Shown: positions 36,289 to 46,990 of the stretch, one piece after another
Numbering within the stretch: the first letter of the stretch is position 1
How the letters are laid out: each line of letters opens with the position of its first letter
DNA from: Leucobacter muris
Lineage (GTDB): Bacteria; Actinomycetota; Actinomycetes; Actinomycetales; Microbacteriaceae
Direction: 5' to 3'
DNA length: 64,000 bases
Assembly: GCF_004028235.1 (NCBI RefSeq)
Contig: NZ_CP035037.1
Coordinates: forward strand, 3,100,001 to 3,164,000
The notes under the pieces: generated by a model
Told to the model about the DNA's origin: nothing
Databases searched by the model: none
Seen by the model: the letters and a program-made list of their open reading frames with translations, nothing else
Program-made: the position numbers and the translations under genes

Positions 36289-38234
36289 CCGTGCCACCGC
36301 TGCATCGCGAAGCCCTCGCCGTACTCGGCCAGCTTCTCGGAGGTGTCGACCCGCTCCCACACCTCGGCGGGCGACACGTCCCACCACACCTCCGACGACG
36401 GCAGGTCGGCGTGGGGGATCGTGGGCACCACGATCACCACGGGCCCGCGCACCCCGCGGGTCTCGTCGAGCGCGACGCGCACCTCGTCGGCCGTGACGGG
36501 CCGGCGCACCTCGGCGCCGAGGCCCGCCGCGATCCGGGTCAGGTCGATCCGCAGGTAGTCGCCCTCGAGCCGGCCGGCGTCGGCCGCGGCGAGCGACCCG
36601 TCGCCCTCGCGGTAGCGGAACTCGTTGCCGAAGTGCTCGCCCGTGCGCCACATCTGCAGGCGCCGGATCACCTGGTAGCCGTGGTTCTCCGAGATGACCA
36701 CGGTGAACGGGATGCCCTCCTGCGCCGCGGTGACGATCTCGGTCGGCATCATGACGAAGGTGCCGTCACCGATGAACGCGGTGACCCGGTGCTCGGGATC
36801 GGAGTCGGCGACGCGCACGCCCATCGCGGCGGGCAGCTCGTACCCCATGCACGAGAAGCCGAACTCGAGGTGCGCGTGGCGCCCTCCCGTCGCGTCCCAC
36901 ACCTTCTGCAGGTCGCCGGGAGGGCCGCCCGCCGCGGCGACGATCGTGTCGCCGGGCCGCGCGTGCTGCTGCATGAGGCCGATGAGCTGGCCCTGGGTGA
37001 GCACGGCGTCGGTGTCGGGCAGCTCGGGGTGCTGCTGCTTCGGGAAGAGGGTGTCGGGATCGAGCGCGGCGTCGCGCACCGGCAGCCAGGCGGCCCGCGA
37101 GGCCTCGACCTCGTCGGCCCACGCGTCCGGCACACGGTAGCCGTCGAGTTCGGCGGCGAGCGCGGCGAGCGCGAGCCTCGCATCGGCGATCACGGCGGTG
37201 GCGCCCTGCTTCACGGCGTCGTGCTCGACCACGTTGATCGAGGCGAAGCGCACGTCGGGGTTCGCGAACAGCGACTGCGAGGCGGTGGCGAAGTCGGTGA
37301 GACGGGTGCCGACGTGCACCACCAGGTCGGCGCGCTCGGCGAGGCGGTTGGTGGTGGGGGCGCCCTCGAGGCCGACGCCGAAGACGCTCCACGGGCCGTC
37401 CTCGACGACGGCTCCCTTGCCTGCGAACGTCTCGCTGATGGGCAGCAGGGTGCGCCGGCCGAGTTCGGTGAGTTCGGCCTGGGCATCGGAGTAGATGACG
37501 CCGCCGCCCGCGATGACGAGCGGACGTTCGGCCCCCCTGATGAGTTCGGCGACGCCCGCGATCTCGGCGGGGTCGGGCACGCGCCGGCGGATCGCCCAGT
37601 CGCGATCCTCGAAGAACTCGGCGGGGAAGTCGAAGGCGTGCGACTGCACGTCCTGCGGCAGGGCGACCACCACGGCACCCGTCTCCTCGGGGTTGGCGAG
37701 CACGCGGAACGCCTGCGGCAGGGCGGTGAGCAGCTGCTCGGGCCGAGTGATGCGGTCGAAGAAGCGCGCCACCGGGCGGAAGGTGTCGTTGGCCGTCACG
37801 TCGGGGGTGCCGGGCAGATCGAGCTGCTGCAGCACGGGCCCCTGTCGACGGGTCGCGTAGGTGTCGCCGGGGAAGAGCAGCAGCGGGATGCGGTTCACGG
37901 TGGCGAGCGCGGCCGCGGTGACGAGGTTCGTGGCCCCGGGGCCGATCGACGCGGTCACGGCGAGGGTCTGACGGCGCTTCGACGCCTTCGCGAAGCCGGT
38001 GGCCATGTGCCCGAGCGCCTGCTCGTTGCGGCCCTGCACGAACGGCAGGCGATCCGCGTGCTCCGCGAGCGCCTGACCGAGGCCGGCCACGTTGCCGTGC
38101 CCGAAGATGCCGAGCGCGGCGGGCACGAAGCGGCGACGCTCGCCGTCGGCCACCGAGTGCTGGGCGGCGACGTAGCGCACGATCGCCTGCGCGACGGTGA
38201 GGCGCACGGTTCGCCCCGAGGTTCCCTGGACCAT
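36285..38234 (-). CDS. iolD: 3D-(3,5/4)-trihydroxycyclohexane-1,2-dione hydrolase
   Basis: A 649-residue thiamine-diphosphate enzyme that opens the inositol-derived diketone ring to 5-deoxyglucuronate. The N-terminal domain has the catalytic Glu71 in FVQGRNEQALGH and the IolD-typical ATLATVNRIPLLLFPGDTYA-like segment. The ThDP motif begins GDGTFVMM (about residue 488) and ends near SENHGYQVIRRLQ. Length matches IolD. It is a diagnostic enzyme of inositol catabolism. It follows the aldehyde dehydrogenase gene by 118 bases. iolB, iolC, iolJ are not nearby. Confidence 0.93.
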   Translation of the reverse strand: MVQGTSGRTVRLTVAQAIVRYVAAQHSVADGERRRFVPAALGIFGHGNVAGLGQALAEHADRLPFVQGRNEQALGHMATGFAKASKRRQTLAVTASIGPGATNLVTAAALATVNRIPLLLFPGDTYATRRQGPVLQQLDLPGTPDVTANDTFRPVARFFDRITRPEQLLTALPQAFRVLANPEETGAVVVALPQDVQSHAFDFPAEFFEDRDWAIRRRVPDPAEIAGVAELIRGAERPLVIAGGGVIYSDAQAELTELGRRTLLPISETFAGKGAVVEDGPWSVFGVGLEGAPTTNRLAERADLVVHVGTRLTDFATASQSLFANPDVRFASINVVEHDAVKQGATAVIADARLALAALAAELDGYRVPDAWADEVEASRAAWLPVRDAALDPDTLFPKQQHPELPDTDAVLTQGQLIGLMQQHARPGDTIVAAAGGPPGDLQKVWDATGGRHAHLEFGFSCMGYELPAAMGVRVADSDPEHRVTAFIGDGTFVMMPTEIVTAAQEGIPFTVVISENHGYQVIRRLQMWRTGEHFGNEFRYREGDGSLAAADAGRLEGDYLRIDLTRIAAGLGAEVRRPVTADEVRVALDETRGVRGPVVIVVPTIPHADLPSSEVWWDVSPAEVWERVDTSEKLAEYGEGFAMQRWHG

Positions 38235-38352
38235 GATGCTCCTTCTGTTGCTGTGTTCCTGCGGTCTGTAGAAGAGGTGCGGATGATGCTGGTGGCGCGC
38301 GGCCGGTCGGGCTGCTCGCGCGGAGTTCGATCGGGCGCGATCCCGATCCGGA

Positions 38353-39802
38353 TCACCCGTGCATCACGACGGTCTTCACTTCCGTCATCTCGTCGATCGT
38401 CGACCGCACGCCCTCCTTGCCGTATCCGCTGGCCTTGAAGCCGCCGTAGGGCATGAGGTCGGCCCGCCAGAGCGGCGTCCAGCCGAGGTGCACGCTGCCG
38501 GCGTCGATCTCGCGCATCGCGCGGATCCCCTCGGCGAGGGTGCCGCCGAACACGCCGGCGGCGAGGCCGTAGGGCGTGCCGTTCGCCGCATCGATGGCCG
38601 CGTCGAGGTCGTCGACCGCGGTGACGGCCACGGCGGGGCCGAAGAGCTCCTGCTGCGCGAGGGCCTGCCGGGTGTCGACGCCGGTCACGATCGCGGGCGA
38701 CACGAAGCCTCCGTCGCGCTCGCCTCCCGTGAGCAGGGTCGAGCCGTCGGCGACGGCCTGCGCGAGGCTGCGCTCGACTCGGCGCGCCTCGGTCTCGGTG
38801 ATGAGCGGGCCGAGGGTGACGCCCTCGGCGAAGGGGTCGCCGGTGCGGATCGCCTGCACCTTCGGCAGCAGCGCGTCGAGGAAGTCGGCCTCGACCTCGC
38901 GGTGCACGATCACCCGCTGCACCGAGATGCACACCTGGCCGGCGTTGACGTAGCCGCCGGCGGCCACGGCCGACGCGGCCTTCTCGATGTCGGCTCCGGG
39001 CAGGACGAGCGTGGGCGAGGAGGCGCCGAGCTCGAGCGAGAGCTTCTTCACTCCGGCGATCGAGGCGATGCGCTCGCCCACGCCGGTCGAGCCGGTGAAC
39101 GAGATCTTGCGCACGCGCGGATCCGTCACCAGCGCGTCGCCGAGCACGCCACCCGATCCGGTCACCACCGAGATGACGCCCTCGGGCACGCCGGCCTCGA
39201 CGAAGAGCTGCGCGAGAGCGAGGGCGGTGAGCGGGGTGGCCGCCGCCGGCTTGAGGATGACCGCGTTGCCGGCGGCCAGGGCCGGGCCAACCTTGTGCAG
39301 CACCAGCAACGCGGGGTAGTTGAACGGGGTGATGGCGACGACGATCCCGACAGGCTGGCGCAGCGTGAAGCCGACCTTGTCCTGCCCCGTACCCGGGTTC
39401 GCGTCGAGCGGCAGGCTGTCTCCGTAGAGCTGGCTGCCCTCGTGGGCCGAGAGGCGGATGATGGATCCGGATCGGCGCGCCTCGCCGAGCGCCTCGGCGA
39501 GCGGCTTGCCGTTCTCGGCCGAGATGGTGGCGGCGATCCGCTCGGCGCGGGCGTCGGCGAGGTCGGCTGCGCGGTTCAGGATCGCGGCGCGCTCGTGGGC
39601 GGGGGTGCGGCGCCAGACGACGGCTCCCCGCTCGGCGGCCGAGATCGCGGCGTCGACGTCGGCGGCGGTGGCGACGGCCACCTCGCCCACGGCGCGGGCG
39701 TCGTAGGGCGAGCGCACCGCTGCGCGCGCCATCGGCCGCCTCGCGCCACTCGCCGCCGATCAACAGACCGAAACTGCCGTACTCACGTGCCTGCGCGCTC
39801 AT
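38353..39802 (-). pseudogene. Aldehyde dehydrogenase, frameshifted near its N-terminus
   Basis: NAD(P)-dependent aldehyde dehydrogenase. An ATG at 39800-39802 with AAGGGG encodes EYGSFGLLIGGEWREAADGA, a normal ALDH N-terminus. The reading then needs a one-base skip near 39735, in a GCGCGCGC run, to continue into AAVRSPYDARAVGEVAVATA and the rest. The main frame, open from an internal ATG at 39730-39732 (459 residues), has the catalytic Cys in NAGQVCISVQRV and the Glu in LELGASSP. Restored length would be about 482 residues. It may be methylmalonate-semialdehyde-type (IolA role) or a lactaldehyde/SSADH-type enzyme. If the frameshift is real the product may still be made from 39732. Confidence 0.7.
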
Positions 39803-39824
39803 CGCCGCCCCTTCACCCTCGAAC

Positions 39825-39868
39825 TTGGACCGGTCCAAATTGTACGCGCGAGATCGCGGTCCCGTCAA
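39825..39868 (-). promoter_or_regulatory. Promoter with LacI-type operator (site 3)
   Basis: Minus strand: -35 TTGACG (39863-39868), 18-base spacer, -10 TACAAT (39839-39844), then TTGGACCGGTCCAA (39825-39838) over the start point. It drives the aldehyde dehydrogenase-iolD-aldolase-hydroxyacid dehydrogenase operon, 23 bases before the upstream ATG. Confidence 0.85.
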
Positions 39869-39954
39869 CCTCGCCACGCTCCGGAGGCGAGGACCGGGGC
39901 CCGCGAACTCACCATCCGCCTGCCCGGATCCCTCACCGCCGCCTCCGCGCACTC

Positions 39955-40830
39955 TCAACCGGATACGGCAGCGCCGCGTCGCACCAGGTACGGCAGCGCC
40001 GCGTCGCGGGCGACCCGCACCGCGTCCTCGAGCGGCAGCTTCCGGTACTCCCTGGACAGCATCTCGACGCCCCACGGGCCGGCGAAGCCCGTGGCGCGGA
40101 TCGCGTCCACGAGACCCTGCACGTCGAAGTCGCCCTCGCCGCAGAGCCGCCGGTTGTCGATCGTGTCGGTGAAGAGATCCGGCAGCGACTCAGCCGGGCA
40201 GTCCCCCATCTCCACCGAGAACACCTGCTCGCCCGAGACCGCTGCCGTGATCTCCGAGAACGGCGTGCCCGCGCGGAAGACGTGCCAGAAGTCGATGCAG
40301 ATCCCGACGTTCGGCAGTCCCGCCTCGCGCACGAGCGCCGCGCCCTTCGGCGTCGTGTCGACGCCCGAGAACGCGATCGGCTCGATCGCCACCCGCAGCC
40401 CCCGCTCGGCGGCCTCCCGCCCCAGCCGGCGGAACGGCTCGACCAGATACCCGAAGTCCTCCTCCGGGCCGTTGAACGCCGCCCCCACCTTCACGAACGA
40501 GGCCCCGATGGCCCCCGCCGCCTCGAGCAGCAGCTCCCACGTCTCGCGCCAGAGCTCCTCCTCCAGCCACCAGTCGTTCAGGAACTCGACCTCGCGGTAC
40601 TCCAGCCCCGCCGCATCGAGCCTCCTGCGCAGCTCCTCGAACCCGATCGTGCGCTTGATCTCGGCGAGATCGGCCTGGTTCAGCCCCATGCCGGACCAGC
40701 CCGTCTTCGCGAGCGCGGCGATCCGCTCGTCGATCGAATAGGTGCTGCGCTCATCCGGGTAGAGCGGAGCGACCGCCCCGGCGCTCGTCCAGCTCGACGC
40801 GACCACCTCGGCGTCCGGTGTCCGGCTCAT
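39955..40830 (-). CDS. TIM-barrel sugar isomerase/epimerase-fold protein
   Basis: A 291-residue barrel paralogous to the gene at 33644. Key segments are LEYREVEFLNDWWLEEE, RVAIEPIAFSGVDTTP, VGICIDFWHVFRAG and GPWGVEMLSREYRKLPL. The ATG at 40828-40830 overlaps the SDR stop (ATGA). It ends the eight-gene operon of the second ABC transporter. A dehydratase/epimerase step after SDR or ADH oxidation is likely; the exact reaction is unknown. Confidence 0.83.
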   Translation of the reverse strand: MSRTPDAEVVASSWTSAGAVAPLYPDERSTYSIDERIAALAKTGWSGMGLNQADLAEIKRTIGFEELRRRLDAAGLEYREVEFLNDWWLEEELWRETWELLLEAAGAIGASFVKVGAAFNGPEEDFGYLVEPFRRLGREAAERGLRVAIEPIAFSGVDTTPKGAALVREAGLPNVGICIDFWHVFRAGTPFSEITAAVSGEQVFSVEMGDCPAESLPDLFTDTIDNRRLCGEGDFDVQGLVDAIRATGFAGPWGVEMLSREYRKLPLEDAVRVARDAALPYLVRRGAAVSG

Positions 40831-41645
40831 AGCTCCTCCGGCAGTTCGCCCGCAGCCGCGGCGAAATCGAACTCGACGAACGCCATGCCGCCCGTCGCGC
40901 CGATCTCCTCCCCGGAGATGCTCCGCGCACCGTCGGACAGCAGGAAGCGGCAGAGCTCGCCGACTTCCTCGACGGTCTGCGGCCGGCCCATCGGGATCGG
41001 CTTCACGTGCTCGGCGAAGATCTCGTCCTCTCCGCGCCCGGTGGCCGCCGCGTCCTGCTCCAGGATGCGGTCCCAGATCGGCGTGCGCACCACACCGGGG
41101 CACACCGCGTTCACCGTGATGTTCAGCGGGCCCAGGTCGAAGGCGAGGCTCTTCGAGAACCCGATCACGCCGGCCTTCGACGCCGCGTATGCGCCCTGCA
41201 GCGCCGCCGGGGTGCGGCCCGTGATCGACGCGATGTTCACGATCGCTCCCCCGCCGTTGCTCCGCAGCACCGGGGCGACGGCCTGGCACGACCGGAAGGT
41301 GCCCTCGAGGTTGACGCGCAGGATCCGCGTCCACTCCTCCTCCGTGTTGAGCAGGAAGTGCTTCACGAGCGAGATGCCGGCCGCGTTCACGAGCCCCCAC
41401 AGGCCGTCGACCGATTCGGCAGCCTCGCGCAGCGCCGCTGTCGCGGCCGAGTCGCTCACGTCGGCGACCACCGTGCGCACGCGCTCGAACGAGGCCGCGA
41501 CCTCGTCGAGGCGGTCCGCATCGCGATCCGCGAGGATCACCCCGTAGCCGTCGTCGTGCAGAGCCCGGGCGATGCCCGCGCCGATCCCCGACGCGCCGCC
41601 GGTCACGAGGACCCAGCGCGCGCGCTCCTGATTTCCGATTGCCAT
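40827..41645 (-). CDS. Short-chain dehydrogenase/reductase
   Basis: A 272-residue SDR. TGGASGIG near residue 16, ADV, NAAGIS, the Ser in IVNIASITGR, catalytic YAASK, and NAVCPGVVRTPIW after it; the C-terminus has ISGEEIGATGG. The ATG at 41643-41645 is chosen because AGGAGG lies six bases upstream; an ATG six codons earlier is the alternative. It lies between a zinc alcohol dehydrogenase and a TIM-barrel gene in one operon. Confidence 0.88.
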   Translation of the reverse strand: MAIGNQERARWVLVTGGASGIGAGIARALHDDGYGVILADRDADRLDEVAASFERVRTVVADVSDSAATAALREAAESVDGLWGLVNAAGISLVKHFLLNTEEEWTRILRVNLEGTFRSCQAVAPVLRSNGGGAIVNIASITGRTPAALQGAYAASKAGVIGFSKSLAFDLGPLNITVNAVCPGVVRTPIWDRILEQDAAATGRGEDEIFAEHVKPIPMGRPQTVEEVGELCRFLLSDGARSISGEEIGATGGMAFVEFDFAAAAGELPEEL

Positions 41646-41659
41646 CGCTTCCTCCTGCG

Positions 41660-42717
<1,058 letters not shown>

Positions 42718-42721
<4 letters not shown>

Positions 42722-43218
42722 CGTTCATTCCTTTCCGTCTGAGCGGCCGTCGCCCGCGCCCGTTCCCCGGGCGTCGCGGCCTGGTACAGCTCGATGGTCA
42801 ATCCGAAGGGGTCCCTGCAGTACACCCACTGGTCGCCCTCCTGTCCGGGGGAGTCGGTGAGCAGGTTCGGGGCCGAGAAGAACTCGGCTCCTGCGGCCTC
42901 GAGCGCCGCAACCGCTTCGGCCATGTCCGGCACGGAGAGCGCCACGTGCCCGAGGCCAGGATCCTGCGTCCTCCGGCGTCCGGGCGAGACGGGGAGGTCG
43001 CGGAACTCGTGCAGTTCGAGGCGCACCGGTCCGAGGCCCAGGAACGCCCAGCGCAGTTCGACCCGATCGGCGTCGATCCCCAGCGGAGCGCCCTCGATCA
43101 CGGTCCACTCGGTCCGGCCCTCACGGCTCATCCCGAGGACGTCGGTGTAGAACCCGACCGCGCGGTCGAGATCCTCGACGACGAGGCCGAGATGATGCAG
43201 TGCGAAGCCCCGCGTCAT
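42718..43218 (-). CDS. VOC (glyoxalase/dioxygenase fold) protein
   Basis: A 166-residue vicinal-oxygen-chelate protein with two half-domains. The first starts FALHHLGLVVEDLDRAVGFY (metal His), the second DPGLGHVALSVPDMAEAVAA (metal His), and the last strand DPFGLTIELYQ carries the metal Glu. It overlaps both neighbours by four bases. Members include glyoxalase I, methylmalonyl-CoA epimerase and dioxygenases; in this operon an epimerase or lyase is plausible. Function not identified. Confidence 0.83.
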
Positions 43219-44393
43219 GCGGTCACCAGGCGGTTCGCACCCTGACCGCAGACGTTCCACCCGCGGCCGACGTCGCCGACGGCGCGGTAACCGCCCTCGG
43301 TCACGATGACCGTGTCCTCCAGCTTGATGAAACCTCTTCGTTCGTGCCACAGCGTCGTCTCCACGGACAGCACCATACCGGGCTGCAGCGGCGAATCGGC
43401 ATCCGTGTCCGGATACGGCACCGGCCCGCTCGCCGTGATTCGGGGCGCCTCGTGGCTGATAAGGCCCATCCCGTGCGTCACGTAGGCGAGCTTGTCGGAG
43501 AAGGGGCTCTGCGCCGCCCTGGCGTCGCCCGCGGCGATGACCTCGCGGCCGAGCGCACCGGCGACGATGACCTCGCGAGCCGCCTGCTGCACCGCGTCGA
43601 TCTCGGCGAGCGCCTCCTCGAGCTCCGCGTCGGGGGCGCCGAGCACCCCCATCCGCGCGAGATCGCCGATGTATCCGCGGTAGTTGCCGCCGGAGTCGAG
43701 GCAGATGACGTCGCCCTCCTCCAGCCGGTCGTCGGATGCGGCGCGATTGAAGTTCGATCCAGCCGAGACGAGGCAGTACTCGAAGATGAGCCCCCGCTCG
43801 ACCTCGGCCAGGCGCAGCCGCTCGACCGCGTCGCGCTTCGTCATACCGGGCTCGAGCTGCCCGAACACGTCGAGGATCGCGTCCACCGTGCGATCCGACG
43901 CCTGCTCGACGAGTTCGAGTTCCGTCTCGTTCTTGCACGCGCGCAACCGCTCCAGCAGGAACTCGGCGTCGGCGAGGTCGTACGATCCGCGGCTCTCGAG
44001 CACGGGCAGCGCGTCGATGGGGAGGAAGCTGGACTCAATCCCGAGCCGCGCGCGCGTGCCGAGTCGCTCGCGCACCGCTTCGAGCGCGAACTCCATCGCG
44101 TCGCGCACGCCCCAGGCCTCGGCCTTGATGCGCGGAACCCAGACGGGTTCGTTCTCGATCTGGAACCCCTCCATGGCGTTACCGACGAAGCACGAGGCCT
44201 CGGGGGCGCCGCGGAAGTAGACGACCACCGGCAGGTAGCGGCTCACCCCGACCGCGTCCATGTAGTCGAACCAGAAGAAGCGGTGCCCGCCGAGCAGGTA
44301 CTGCACGTTGTGCTTCGACGTGACGAGAAGCGCGTCGATGCCCTCCGCCGCCATCAGCTCGTCGAGATGGTGCGTCTTGAATGGAATGTCCAC
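43215..44393 (-). CDS. M24 family (Xaa-Pro peptidase/creatinase-fold) hydrolase
   Basis: A 392-residue two-domain pita-bread protein. All five metal ligands of the aminopeptidase P/prolidase group are visible: Asp233 (ICLDSGG), Asp244 (YIGDLAR), His307 (THGMG), Glu345 (LSVETT) and Glu359 (IKLEDT). The N-terminal creatinase-like domain includes ALLVTSKHNVQYLLGG. It starts at a GTG (44391-44393) with AAGGAG upstream. Inside a sugar-type ABC operon this is odd: it may be a dipeptidase or a creatinase-like C-N hydrolase acting on the imported compound. Confidence 0.88.
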   Translation of the reverse strand: MDIPFKTHHLDELMAAEGIDALLVTSKHNVQYLLGGHRFFWFDYMDAVGVSRYLPVVVYFRGAPEASCFVGNAMEGFQIENEPVWVPRIKAEAWGVRDAMEFALEAVRERLGTRARLGIESSFLPIDALPVLESRGSYDLADAEFLLERLRACKNETELELVEQASDRTVDAILDVFGQLEPGMTKRDAVERLRLAEVERGLIFEYCLVSAGSNFNRAASDDRLEEGDVICLDSGGNYRGYIGDLARMGVLGAPDAELEEALAEIDAVQQAAREVIVAGALGREVIAAGDARAAQSPFSDKLAYVTHGMGLISHEAPRITASGPVPYPDTDADSPLQPGMVLSVETTLWHERRGFIKLEDTVIVTEGGYRAVGDVGRGWNVCGQGANRLVTA

Positions 44394-44418
44394 AGATGTC
44401 TCCTTCGGGATTCGGGCC

Positions 44419-45477
44419 TCAGCCCGCTGTGACCTTGCGCCGCGCGAGGCGACGGCTGTTGAACGAATCGAGCAGCACAGCGAGGAAGATCATCGCGGCC
44501 TGCACGAACTGCACCCAGAACGGGCTCACGTTCAGCAGCGTGAGGCCGTTGTTGATCACGCCGATCAGCAGCACGCCGACGAAGGTGCCGAACATGCTGC
44601 CCTTGCCGCCGAAGAGGCTGGTGCCGCCGATGACGACGGCCGCGATCACCTGCAGTTCGAGCCCGGTGCCCGCGGTGGGCGTGGCCGAGCCGAGGCGCCC
44701 CACCAGCACGACCGCCGAGATGCCGGCGCAGAGGCCCGCGAACCCGTAGACGAAGAACAGGGTCTGGCGGTCCTTGATGCCCGAGAGGCGCGCGGCCTCG
44801 CGATTTCCGCCGGTCGCGTACACCTTGTGCCCGAAGACCGTGTTGTTCAGGATCAGGTGCCCCACGATGAACATCAGCACCGTGAGCACGGACGCGAACG
44901 GGATGCCGAAGACCGAAGCGCTGCCGATCCAGTTGAAGGCGTCGGGCAGATCGTAGACGCTCTGACCCTGGCTGAGTTGGAGCGTGAGCCCTCTGCCCAT
45001 GCCGAGTGTCGCGAGCGTCACGATGAAGGGCGCGAGATTGAGCCAGGCGACGGAGGCGCCGTTGAAGGCGCCGATCAGCGTCGAGACGAGCAGAGCGAGG
45101 ATCACCCCCAGCACACCGTCTCCGCCGCCCGCGACGAAGGTCGCCGCGACCATGCCGGAGAGCGCGATGTTGGATCCGACCGACAGGTCGATGCCCGCGG
45201 TGATGATCACCAGCGTGGCGCCGACCGCCGCGATGCCGACGATCGCCGACTGGTTGAGGATGTTCAGGATGTTGGCGGCCCTGAAGAACCGGTCGGTGAG
45301 CACCGACATCACGACGCAGACCAGGATGAGTGCGACGAAGATGGGGGTCGTCGGGCTCAGCTTGATGCGCCGCCAGGTGCGGGCGCCCCAGCCGAGCTGC
45401 CGCTCGGCGAGCGTCGGCAGCGCCGACGTCTCGGGCGGCAGCACCCGGTCTTCGAGCTTCTGTGTATTGAGATTCAT
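44419..45477 (-). CDS. Sugar ABC transporter permease (RbsC-like)
   Basis: A 352-residue ribose-type permease. TLVIITAGIDLSVGSNIALSG is the family signature, with NGASVAWLNLAPFIVTLATLGMGRGL and ELQVIAAVVIGGTSLFGGKGS further on. ATG at 45475-45477 with GAGGAAG upstream. Third gene of an importer operon (SBP-ATPase-permease) that continues into five catabolic genes. Confidence 0.88.
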   Translation of the reverse strand: MNLNTQKLEDRVLPPETSALPTLAERQLGWGARTWRRIKLSPTTPIFVALILVCVVMSVLTDRFFRAANILNILNQSAIVGIAAVGATLVIITAGIDLSVGSNIALSGMVAATFVAGGGDGVLGVILALLVSTLIGAFNGASVAWLNLAPFIVTLATLGMGRGLTLQLSQGQSVYDLPDAFNWIGSASVFGIPFASVLTVLMFIVGHLILNNTVFGHKVYATGGNREAARLSGIKDRQTLFFVYGFAGLCAGISAVVLVGRLGSATPTAGTGLELQVIAAVVIGGTSLFGGKGSMFGTFVGVLLIGVINNGLTLLNVSPFWVQFVQAAMIFLAVLLDSFNSRRLARRKVTAG

Positions 45478-45499
45478 GAGTTCTTCCTCAGGTAGAGAG

Positions 45500-46990
45500 T
45501 CAGCCGAGCGACGCGAGGTGCAGCGCGGTCTCCCGGTCGAAAGCGGCCCGGTCGACCTCGCCGACGATGCGGCCGGCCCGGAGCACGTAGGCGCGGTCGC
45601 TGACCGCGAGCACCTCGTCGGTGTCCGAGCTCGTGATGATCACGCCGGCCCCGCCCTCGGCGAGTTCGAAGACCTTCTCGTAGATCGCGGCCTTCGAGCC
45701 GACGTCCACGCCGCGCGTGGGATCGTCGAGCAGGATCACGCGCGGCTCGGTGGCGGCGTAGCGCGCCAGCACCACCTTCTGCTGATTGCCGCCCGAGAGC
45801 CTGCCCACCGCGCCGTTCGTGTCGGCGGTCTTGACCTCGAAGTCGGCGACCCACTTCTTGCAGAGCCTGGCGAGCTTGGTCTTGCGCACCCAGCCGAGCT
45901 TGGAGAAGAGTCCGTAGTTGCCGAACGCCATGTTGTCGCGCACGCTGCTCTCGAGCACGAGCCCGCTCTGCTTGCGGTCCTCCGTGACATAGGCGATCCC
46001 GGCGCCGCGGGCCGCGGCGATGCTGCCGGTCTTCACCTCGGCCCCGTCGATCTTCACCCCGCCGCTCTCCGGACGGTCGATGCCCGCGATCGCCCGCATC
46101 AGCTCCGTGCGCCCTGCACCGGCGAGGCCGATCAGGCCGACGACCTCACCGCCGCGCACGTGCACCCGCGCGTCCTTCACGCGAGGCGCGTTCAGCCCCT
46201 CGACGTTCAGCACGTCGTCGCCGAGACGCCGTTCCCTGAAGGGATAGGCCCGGCCCAGGTCGCGGGCCAGCATGGCGCGCACGAGTTGCTGCTCGTCCCA
46301 CTCCGCGGTCGGGCGCTGTTCGACCGCCCGGCCGTCGCGGAGCACGAGGATGTCGTCAGCGATCTCGAAGAACTCGTCGAGGTGGTGGCTCACGTACAGG
46401 ATGCCGAGGCCGTCGGCCTTGAGGCCCTTGATCACGGCCATGAGGATCTCGACCTCGCTCTCCGGGAGCGACGAGGTGGGCTCGTCGAAGACGAGCACCT
46501 TCGCATCGCGGGCGAGGCAGCGGGCGATCTCGAGCAGCTGGCGCTCGGAGAGCGTCAGGCTCGACACCGGGCGCCAGGGGTCGATGTGCGCGAGCCCGAC
46601 CCGCGCGAGCGATGCGCGGCTGAGCTTCTCCGCCTCGCGACGCCGGGTGAAGCCGGCACTGCTCGGGAACGCGCCCAGCAGCAGGTTGTCGGCGATCGAC
46701 ATGTCCGGCACGTCGGTGAGCTCCTGGTAGATGACGCTCACCCCGGCCTTGATGACCTCGCCGGGGTCGGCGGGAACCGGGTTCCCGCCGACCTCGACCG
46801 TGCCCTCGTCGGGCCGCACCGCGCCGGCCAGGCTCTTGATGAGCGTGGACTTTCCGGCGCCGTTCTCGCCGGCGAGCGCCAGCACCCTCCCCGGGAAGAT
46901 CTGCAGGCTGACATCGGTCAGCGCACGGACTCCCGGGTAGTGCTTGCTGACGCCTGCGAGCTTGACGAGTGGATCAGCCATCGACTTCAT
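45500..46990 (-). CDS. Sugar ABC transporter ATP-binding protein with two ATPase domains (RbsA-like)
   Basis: A 496-residue double-domain ATPase. The first half has Walker A GENGAGKST, signature LTLSERQ and Walker B LVFDEPTSSLP. The second half has a degenerate Walker A (GLAGAGRTE), signature LSGGNQQK and Walker B ILLDDPTRGVD, the RbsA/MglA pattern. Two candidate starts exist: ATG at 46988-46990 (used here) and ATG at 46979-46981 (MADPLVKLAG); both overlap the binding-protein gene's end. Neither has a strong ribosome site. Confidence 0.88.
   Translation of the reverse strand: MKSMADPLVKLAGVSKHYPGVRALTDVSLQIFPGRVLALAGENGAGKSTLIKSLAGAVRPDEGTVEVGGNPVPADPGEVIKAGVSVIYQELTDVPDMSIADNLLLGAFPSSAGFTRRREAEKLSRASLARVGLAHIDPWRPVSSLTLSERQLLEIARCLARDAKVLVFDEPTSSLPESEVEILMAVIKGLKADGLGILYVSHHLDEFFEIADDILVLRDGRAVEQRPTAEWDEQQLVRAMLARDLGRAYPFRERRLGDDVLNVEGLNAPRVKDARVHVRGGEVVGLIGLAGAGRTELMRAIAGIDRPESGGVKIDGAEVKTGSIAAARGAGIAYVTEDRKQSGLVLESSVRDNMAFGNYGLFSKLGWVRKTKLARLCKKWVADFEVKTADTNGAVGRLSGGNQQKVVLARYAATEPRVILLDDPTRGVDVGSKAAIYEKVFELAEGGAGVIITSSDTDEVLAVSDRAYVLRAGRIVGEVDRAAFDRETALHLASLG

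Noticed and set aside
39730..39732. Internal ATG as the true start of the aldehyde dehydrogenase
   Set aside because: It would drop the conserved GGEWREA N-terminus that is encoded just upstream with its own ribosome site; kept only as a possible fallback start.
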